Shown here: piece by piece, positions 51,301-61,600 of the stretch
Layout of the letters: each line of letters starts with the position of its first letter
Position numbering within the stretch: the first letter of the stretch is position 1
Assembly: GCA_963978895.1 (NCBI GenBank)
Contig: OZ022240.1
Location: 19,001,983-19,065,982, forward strand
Direction: 5' to 3'
From: Erpobdella octoculata
Lineage: Eukaryota > Annelida > Clitellata > Hirudinida > Erpobdellidae
DNA length: 64,000 bases
Notes under the pieces: model-generated
Database searches by the model: none
What the model was told of the DNA's origin: nothing
What the model saw: only the letters and a program-made list of their open reading frames with translations
Position numbers and translations under genes: made by a program

Positions 51301-53148
51301 AGCATGGTGGTAGCTACAAACTATGCTGAATTTAGTGCCATGACAAACACCAAACTTTGGAGCTCTAGCACCAAGAAGCTAGTTGATGTTCAACAACCAA
51401 AAGTTATTGCCAGTTACAATGCACATATGGGAGAGGTTTTAAAAAAAAACTTATGTTTTAACTTAAATTTCAATTTTTTGTGTCTTGACAACATTTTTCA
51501 TATATTGTTTTGATTATAGTGTATGATTATTACTGACTACAAAAAAATATTTGTTTTGACTTCAGGATTGATAGAAATTCATATTTTACATAGTGATCCC
51601 AAATGGGATCATAGCACTGCTTGTGCCCAATGTTACCATTTGGGATCATTATTTTATAAGGGGTAAACATGTACTCTGCATAATTATTTCATGCCAGTGG
51701 CATTGCCAGTAATGATTTGGGCATTAACGGGTTAATGCAATAGTCAAAAATGCGTTGAAGTCCTTTCGATATAAAACGAATACTTTTGTAATTTTTTGTT
51801 TAAAGGTTAAAGTTGAAATTAAAATGATGCTTTCCAAGTTATTGCTTCTCAACATTTGTTTATTCACATATTTGGCCATATGTGCTCTAACTATATCTTT
51901 GTCTCTTCATAACTATGATGTTCTAGTGGAAAAAACAGCTATTCAAAAATGGTTGTTCAGGGAAAGCTTTTACACTGTTGGTTCATTTTATTATTTGTTC
52001 GGTTTTCACTTAAATTATTAAAAATGCTTATTAATATATATTTAACCTTTCCAGATCAGTGACCGTGACAAGTATTATGACTGGATGACACACGATCTAA
52101 TGTTATCCTTATATTCTAGCAATGAACTGGATCCAAAAGCTAAGACTCAGTCTTTCAGCAGAATACTTAATTTCAACCGAATGCGCTCAATAGATGCATA
52201 TGCAATTAATTATCCGTGCATTTCAAGAATCCCAAAAAGTGGTGGTATGTCTATATACTTATATAATTTTTATTTAAAATTAAAGTTTTTTTAATTTAAT
52301 AATAATATAGTCAAAAGCAAACAAAAAACTGGTAAATATTTTAAGATTTTGAAAAGTGTTTATATTTCAATAGCTTAAAGACAATTTACCAATTAGTTTT
52401 GAATTTTATTTCACTAATGAACTTATAAACTATTAATGCAACACTTTGTTTTTATAAACTGCGCAGTTTTTAATTTGTTGATCCATGAACAACTTTGGAA
52501 AATGTTTCCGTTTACATTGTTGATCATAACGAATTGGTTGATTTTGATTTAATCTGAAAGAATGTTGATTCTGTGCATGTTCTGTCAGCAGCAAACATTC
52601 GTTCATGCTGCTCTGAATTTTCTGAAACCCGCTGATTTTAAGTGTGTTCTCTATAAGCCTATCAAACCCTGAACATCTAATTTATCCATATGTTTTTTTA
52701 TTCAAAATTTTCTGGAAGCCTTATGAGTAGTGTAAAAAATTGTTGAAGGAATAAAAATTATTTTGGATACCTTGGTTGGGTTGTCATTAACACAACTGTC
52801 CACACTATTCTTGAAGCTCATGGTGATGGAGTTGTCATCTGTGCTGATTTATTCTGGTGTGGTTATACATGTTTCTGATCCAGTTTCTTGTCTTTTGCAG
52901 ACATATACAATTAATTACACTGCATTATTTTTACAAAAATGAGTAATTCAGTAATTTTGGAATTTCATCATAGCCATGTCTTCAACACCTCTGAAATTGA
53001 TTCTCCTGTTAATTAAATTTTTTTTGTGTCTGGTTTTCACCCAGTATTTCAGAACTTAAATAACAGACCATTATTTTTCTTGAAGCCTAACTATTCTGAA
53101 CAAAACATTTTTTCTTTTTGATTGCATGATACTGTGAATGTTGTATGT

Positions 53149-53232
<84 letters not shown>

Positions 53233-56200
53233 ACCAAAACTGCATTATGAATAATAAGCTTGTTAGCTTATGGGAGTGGTTGAAAACTGCAGCTAAGTGT
53301 TTATTTTAATTTTTCAAAAATCCGCACTATAGAGCATTCTCTGGGACAGATAAAAATTTTAAATAGCTCCAGGCAAAGATATGAGTAGGAAACAATTAAA
53401 GCCACCTAGCCTAAGATAAAAGCATATAATTGTTTCATTTTAATAGTCAAAAATGATGCATAGCTTCTTACCCACATTCTTGTCTTATATATGTTAGTTC
53501 TTGTAGTAGTAAGAAGACTTGGTGGGGTAGGAGTAAGAAGATTTGGTAGGGTAGAAGTAAGAAGACTCGGTGGGAATGCGTGAACAAAGATATGGATATG
53601 CTCGGCCTAAAGCGGCAGTCTGCCATGGATCAGGACTTGTGGAGGGACCTGATATGGAGAAAATGTCCAACCCTAGCCTAGCGTGGGATAGGGACGTTTT
53701 AAAAATAAATGATGATGATGCTGATGAGTTGCTAGAAAATACTCCAGTTTTAATTATTTAACTTACAGTTGATCTATCTACCTGGGAAGCATACACTGAT
53801 GACCCTGAGTGGTTTATCTTTGAAACAATGTGTTGGGGTTACTACCAAGAGTTAGCTAATGGTGCAATTCAAGTCATGAGAGACAGTGGTTTTCTAAATT
53901 TTAATTACGTAGGAATGGGTTTAACTTTTTACGTCTACCTACCATCCATTGACTCAATTGGCTGGATCTTTGTTACTGCAAACCAACCTTTAGGAGGTGG
54001 ATTTTATACGAAATTGGAATCGGTAAGCAGTTAATTGTAACGTTGCTGCAAAAGTTATATATGAGGATATTTTACTATTCTGGCAGAGAATTAAAGATTC
54101 TAGAGATCTGTATAATTATTACATGAATCTTATGAACAATTGTAGTTTATTTTTTGCTATTATCAAATAATTTTAAAACTTTGATAGACTATTATGTTGA
54201 AAGTACACAATTTGTTCTGTTAAAGTCCAAAAGCTTAAGCTATCATTTTTATAGTAACATACCATGTAAACGATGATGACAAAAGTATAATGTACTCAGG
54301 AATGTTGGTCATTGAAAGTACAACAGAATTTACAATGCTTATATTAACTTGCCTTGTTGTTTGTTTCATCGCATTTTCTAAAGCTTTCTTAAGGCACTTC
54401 TAATGGTTGTAAAAAGTTCATTTTTTGCATGCAGGTGTATATCCGGTGAAAATAAACTAATCCGTTTTTAGATTTTAGAAAATATGAGAAAAGATTTAAA
54501 CACTAAAAAATAATAAAAAGTAAACAAAAATTAAAACAATGGTTATATACAGATGCACTAATAGCTTAACAAGTAAAGATAAAAAATAATTATTTTTAAA
54601 TGCTTTCATTTGCCTCTTTATCTGAGTCAACGAACTAAAATTTTTGAAACTAAGTCAACCATTACGTTCAATCTTGTTAGTTATTTTGGACCTCTGGCGA
54701 CTTATAAATAAACATCCGTCCTGTTTAATTATTTTGGACCTCTGGCGACTTATACATAAACAACTTCCTACAGTCGCTAGATGGCAGAAATTAATTTGAT
54801 TTGATTAATTTTATTTGATTTAAGGCCTAATTCATGTCGGAAACATTAAATTCATGTATTGTCATCCAGAATAAAGCTTTCCTGAAAGTTTTAGAGCTCT
54901 AGGTGGTCGAAAAGTGGGTGAATTTTTTGTTCTAAGAAGTGATCACCACAGACAGACAAACAAACAGAGAGAAAGTGAAGTTAAATAAAAGCATTTTAAA
55001 ATAATATTTAAGTTTAAGTAATAAAAGTTTTTAAACCAAATTTTGTGTTCGAAAGATAAAAGATAATGCCCAGCGCAAAGTTTGGTTCAAAAAATTCTAT
55101 TACTTACACTTAAATATTATTTTTAAGCTTTTAGTACATTTGTATATAAGTGTTGTTTAAAAAAAAATTATTTTTCATTTTTTAAAGTATTTTTACAATA
55201 TTAAAGAATACTATTACTTGCACTTTCAAGTACCTTCAACCCAGAGTAATTTGTACTGATACATTTTAAAAATACATTCATTATCACTTAATGTTCATAC
55301 ATCATTCTGATAAGTTAATAATAGCTTGTATATTTCAGATATCTGTCATCGCTGAAACTCCTATTGATTATAGAAAGGCTCATATTATTTTTCCAGTGTG
55401 TCTTTTTTGGCCAGCATTTGTATACTTCATTTTTCGAAACATCAGAACTTTTCTCTATGTTGGAGCTGGCTACTACTTCAGCAATTTCTGGAATGTTCTA
55501 GACTTGTTTTCAATTTTATTAGTCATTGTTTTAGTTGTTTTTATTTGTTTTGTTCTCATTGGAATGTCTGAAGATATACTTAAGCTGTATTTGGATACAG
55601 GAGATCTATATGTCACATTCTACACCACTGGAGTTGTGGTAAAGTTTATTTCTTTATTATAGCAAAGTTACTGGTGGATAGTTTTGCACCACTATTAATA
55701 TGTTTTCAAATTCTAAATATTAATACAGGAGCTTTGACATTATTAATTGAGCTTCCGTAGGATATGGCATATGAAAAAGCATCCTGTGATTTCACAAAGC
55801 CATGAAAAACTACACACAATTTTAGCTCGTTTCAATCAGCCTACAGATGTTACTATATCTCCAATACCTCTTTTTTATCATATCACTGATCTTTTTGTTA
55901 ACACTTTTGACTCCAAACAATCTACTTTTATTGTCAATCTTAGAATTACTAGTATTTTTCCCACCATTAATTATGTTATTCTTGATTATAACAAAAACAG
56001 ATTTGAAGATCATACACTGCTCTGGCTTAGTTAACTTCCTACTTCTCTGGCCATATAATGTTTAAAGTTAAGCACTTAATATTCACTCTATATTCAACTC
56101 ACCTGTAGTGTTCTACAAGACTCAGTCCTGGGTCACTTACTATTTGATACTTATAACATCTGAATAAACGCGTTTTAATCCAAAACTAAATTTTTACATA

Positions 56201-57921
56201 AAACTGATAAATTAGTGAAGAAAAGCTTAGAATGTAAGTTATTTAAAGCTGCATTTTGTTGGTGAACAGTCCATATCAACATTCAGTGGGTCCGAAAAAA
56301 TAAATTACTCAGCAACTCTCACTTGTTGATTTATTCCTAAAAGTTATACAAATTTATGACAAATTAAGCATATTTTGTCACATACCAATCAGACAATTTT
56401 CATTGATTTATAAACAGTGGCATGGCAATGGTAAGTATGTGGTACCCAGCATAACTGGCGCCCACAGCAAGAGAGTAATTTGGTGCCCCTTGTCGAATAG
56501 TCTATCTTGACTACGTCACTCCACTGAAACTTCTCTGCTTCATATCCTCGACTACGTCTTCCACTCTTGCAATTCTAAGAAAGCCACTCTCCTGGTTGGC
56601 CTCAATCTCTCAGCTGCTCGATCGTCTTCACCAGAATTTGGCATCAGTGGCAGCATCTTGTTGTGGTTTGCTTCATACTTGTCAGATATGTCGCAGTTTT
56701 TAAGCTGGGTGGCTGCAGTTCATCATCTGTTCTGCTCTCCACTGGTGTTCCTCAGGGCTCTGTGTTGGGACCTCTCCTCTTCTCCACATACATATCTCAT
56801 GTATGTAGTAGCATCAGTGAACAGAACATAGCATACCATCAATATGCTGATGAAACGCAGCTTTTTCAGTCGCTAAAGTTTTCTCCAAAATAAATATCCA
56901 AGAGTGGTCAAAATTAAATAATCTTCAACTGAACTGCAGCAAATTTCATGAAATAGTCTTTTTCAATCCAAATTCTCATTCGAGATTTGAGGTTCCCATC
57001 ATTCCAGATATACCTCGTGTATCTAGTTTAAAATTGCTAGGTGTAACTTTCCAGAGCAACTTCTCTATAGCATCAACTGCCAGTTCACTGTACCCATGAG
57101 ATGAACACTTAGAATCCTCACTCTGTGTTCAATATGACAGTTATGTCGAAATTAGAATATGCGTCTCCATCATGGTGGGGCTTCATAAACTCTTCACAAC
57201 AGAATCGTTTAGAGGCTTTCATCCTCACGGCTGTGAGGGCGGGCTTTGTGGAGACGTCGGATGCTTTCTCTAAAGTATGTGAAGTGGCTGATGACGGTTT
57301 CTTCCGACGCATCACGGATTGCTAGGTGTAACTTTCCAGAGCAACTTCTCTATAGCATCAACTGCCAGTTCACTGTACCCATGAGATGAACACTTAGAAT
57401 CCTCACTCTGTGTTCAATATGACAGTTATGTCGAAATTAGAATATGCGTCTCCATCATGGTGGGGCTTCATAAACTCTTCACAACAGAATCATTTAGAGG
57501 CTTTCATCCTCACGGCTGTGAGGGCGGGCTTTGTGGAGACGTCGGATGCTTTCTCTAAAGTATGTGAAGTGGCTGATGACGGTTTCTTCCGACGCATCAC
57601 GGATGATACAACACATCCACTGCAGTATCTTCTTCCATCCAAACTCAACCGTTCCTACAATATGCACAGTCGCTTGCACAACTAAACCCTACCTGAAAAA
57701 AATTCTCTTGATAAAAAAACTTTTTAGTACAAATGTTTTATAAAAAAAATAGAGATAATTGACTGCTAATTTAATTTTATGTTTTTAAATTTCTTTTAAC
57801 TTAGACTCACTTTTTATTAATAAGAAATTTAGTTTATTTTATTTATTTATTATAATTATCATCATTATTTCTTTCGGCCTATATGTTTTTGTCAAAGGCA
57901 AAGTGTATGTCTTTAGCTAAT

Positions 57922-57996
<75 letters not shown>

Positions 57997-58608
57997 TGAA
58001 TACTTCGGCGCTATATGTTCTTTTAGGCAAACTCGATTGAAAAAAGTGGCGCACTTGGCTGAATCGATTTTATTTTTAATTTTTTCCAATACTCTAAATC
58101 GGTTTAAAAATAATTTATTCCCAAACACAAACTCCATAATCTTATAGGCTAATAGATCTATTTCGGCAATTTTTTGCCATCATCAGAGCCGTTTAACTTT
58201 TTAAAATAAAATGCAGTGACTAAATGGTAAAAGATACAACTAATTGAAAGGAATTAAAATACAATTTAAATAAAATTTAAATTCATTATATACAAATGTA
58301 ACAACATAAAAAATATTTAAATTAAAATAATTATAATAATAACAGTAATAACTAAATAATTAAGATCAGTTAGTAAAGCCTTTAACAACGGAATTACAGT
58401 CAACTTCAAGGACGTGACTGGAAGAAGAATCACATATATTATCTATAACCTTTGAAACACAAACGTCTGGTACAAAACATTCATTCAACGAAGAAATACC
58501 TGAAGAAACATTGGCACTATTAACATGCATATTTTTAACAGAAGTTGTAAATGAGTTAAAACATTTATTATTATTATTATTATTAGTTTTATTATATATA
58601 TATATATA

Positions 58609-58676
<68 letters not shown>

Positions 58677-61600
58677 GCTCAATTTCATCACAACCATGTT
58701 GATGCTGTGGTCAAATGCGAGTGTCCTCATGTGATTTGGCTGCGGCATATTTCTGGATTTTTTATGACAGAATTTTGCTTATTAACTCACTAGATTTTGC
58801 TGCCTGTTTCTCTGAATTTTTATATAAATATTTCTATGTTAAACACCACTTAGTTTATTAATTTGATAGAATCATACTAACATTTTAAATTCTGAAGAAG
58901 TTATTATGAGAATCTAATTAGGCTTTAATTTAAATAATTTTATTTCTTCAAAATAAATCTTTTCAACCTTTGTATCTGAAATTATAGAAACAGAAGGGTA
59001 CCATAAAATATTTAAGTGGTTTCTCTTAAAAAAATTTCATTTTTATTTAAAAATATAGTCACCCAGTACAAAGATCTGTCATCAGGACTCGTTTATACAT
59101 TTTTTTTTCATTTTTATCATCCCGTAGACCACACTAAAATAGAAAATGTCGCCTTTGTTATGCCACTGTTTATGTTAATCCAACTCGATGTTCATTCCCA
59201 AAATATAGATAAATTCTGCAACTGATTATAAAGCCTACGATCTAATAATTCCACGAGGCAGAAAAATTCAGAATTAATGTAATCAATTTTAATATTTAAA
59301 TTACCAATATGCTAATATTATTTAGGTCTTATGTTAACACAATCTCAGTAGAATCAAGTGGACTGCATATAGTCTAAAAGTTATGAACCCTAATCAACAT
59401 GAATTTAAATTGATCTTCACAGACTTTTTATAATAATTACTTTAGAAAAATGATAGGTTTTTAGATAATTTACTATTTTTAACCAGGGAATCCAAAATAT
59501 TATGAATATTGTCACTTTTTTCCTGGTTATCAGACTGATAGAGTTTGCCAGACTTAACAGTTTGCAAAGGAATTATTTGGTCTCAATCTCAAAATCCGTT
59601 GTATATGTTCTCATCATTTGTGTTAAATTTATTCCTATCATACTTGGCTTCATGTATTTCAATCATGGCTATCTGTCATCGTAAGTTTCAAAGAAATAAT
59701 TCTAGTTGTTAGGGGTCATCTATATATTACGTATGCACAAAGGGGGGAGGGGGGTGTGCACCAAGTAAATGTTTTGCGTACGAGTGAATATTGCAACAAA
59801 TGTGTACGTTTGTAAAAAAAATTGTAAATATTATCTTTTATAATAGTAAGTATTGTTGTTTTAACTCAGAGTGGTGGTGTTGCTTCCTTTGTCCGACAGA
59901 ACACCATGCAGATATTGCTCTTTGTACTACATGTGTCAACACGCTATTGGCATATATATCCATAAATTTGATTATTTGCTCATTTTACATGTTTTAGTGA
60001 GTGCACTAATAAATTAAATACTAAGAATTCACAATTTCTCACAGTAAAGTTAATAGTATATCGGGAAAAGCAGTTCCGGGGCTATAGTGTGAGTGGCTCC
60101 CCCCAAAAATTAAAACATTAGTTAGCCCTTACAGATAGGTTATATGACTATTGTTGGGCTGTTGTACCTCATTTTCTACCAAATCTCGACTGATAAGTGA
60201 CGTAGCGTGGGTTTGTGCCGCTTGGGGCGTAAGCCAAGTGTGTCGCCCCTTATGCTAGGAGCGTCATTTCAGCAATCCCTTAATTCATTGGGGAAGGTCA
60301 GCCAAACTTAAAATCAAATTTTTTTTTATAAAAATCTATACACTTTTATCTCCAAAAATACCTGATGACTGGGGGGAAGGGGTAGTCAAACATTTATTTT
60401 CAAAAAAAAATTTTAAACAACAATTTTGCATCCAAAAGCAGCTGATGACTCTGGAAAGGCGGTAATCCGTTATCACCTTGAATATTTATGACAATTTTTC
60501 TGAACTATTTGGTGTGCTATTCTAAGCTGAAACGCTATCCTCAAAGCCAAGACTCTACCAAAATCTGATCTGCTGCTTCAGCTTGGGGAGTTTGTAGCAC
60601 CAAAGCTGCTCTTGGATATATTGTTAAAGAGTGGAATGCACTGCACATTTCCACATGTCTTCATAGATTTGAATCTATTTCTGACACTATCAGTTACCAA
60701 CTGAGTAGGAAAACGGTTTTTTTGCATAGGAGGCAATTGAAAAATGAATTTTGTACAGCAGCAGTAGCAGATTTAGCATCACCCCGCGCCCATTTCCAGT
60801 TTGAAAAAAAGCCTCCTCACCTTTATTTTTAATTTATAATACGTCCAGTAAAAAGCAGTTGTAAAAATTTCATCTCTGCCACTCTGATTTGAATAATTGT
60901 GAAATTTGGTACAGTTTAAGAAAGGTTTTTGACCTATCACCACAGTCTCATAGCATGCACATATGTGTCTTCCTAAATGTTGTAAGTTTATTTTGGAGAA
61001 GCAATTTCAAAAAAGCTGCAGAAAAGCCCATTTAATCTGTTGGGAAAATCATATGTCAAACACTGGGTGAAGAGATGTTCCACTACAGCATAAGATATAA
61101 ATGGAGCCTTGAAATTGTTGAAAACTTTCTCTTTGACACAGAGCAGTCAATGTCTGAACCTCCAGGGTGAATGAAAGGAAATTAACATCCTGGCAAGCTT
61201 GAACGTTTATAGAACCTAGCACCTCACCCTCACTAAGTCTTTGCTCAGAGTCTGCAAACAATGTTCCAATTTTGGTTCGTGAATGCGCAACATTTAAAAT
61301 GGGCAGATTACAGGCGCCAAAAAATGGTCGTTTGTACGATCACCCGATTCCAGCAAAAACTAAAGATTTTGATGCATTTATTCAAGGATAGAAGATGCTA
61401 GAAGGTTACAGAGTGCAAAAAGACAATATTGCCCATGAAGCGCTGAAGTTACAAAACAACCATAACTACATATATTGATAAATCACCAAAAAAATCCCTC
61501 ATTTGGTCTGGTTATCACTAGTAATAATTTCAAATTGAAGCAGTTCATATATATTAATATGTTAAGAAGTGAATGACTACTGGATTTGTTTGTTTTTGAT

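Noticed and set aside
53570..53761. 63-codon ORF directly upstream of exon 20
   Set aside because: Ends in a stop 8 bp before the acceptor; the better reading is a LINE tail in another frame.
55747..56034. 95-codon ORF after exon 21 as an extra host exon
   Set aside because: Exon 21 to exon 22 are phase-matched and adjacent in the family's channel domain; this stretch reads like LINE sequence.
61049..61261. Minus-strand 70-codon ORF
   Set aside because: No recognisable motif, no splice or repeat context; likely chance.
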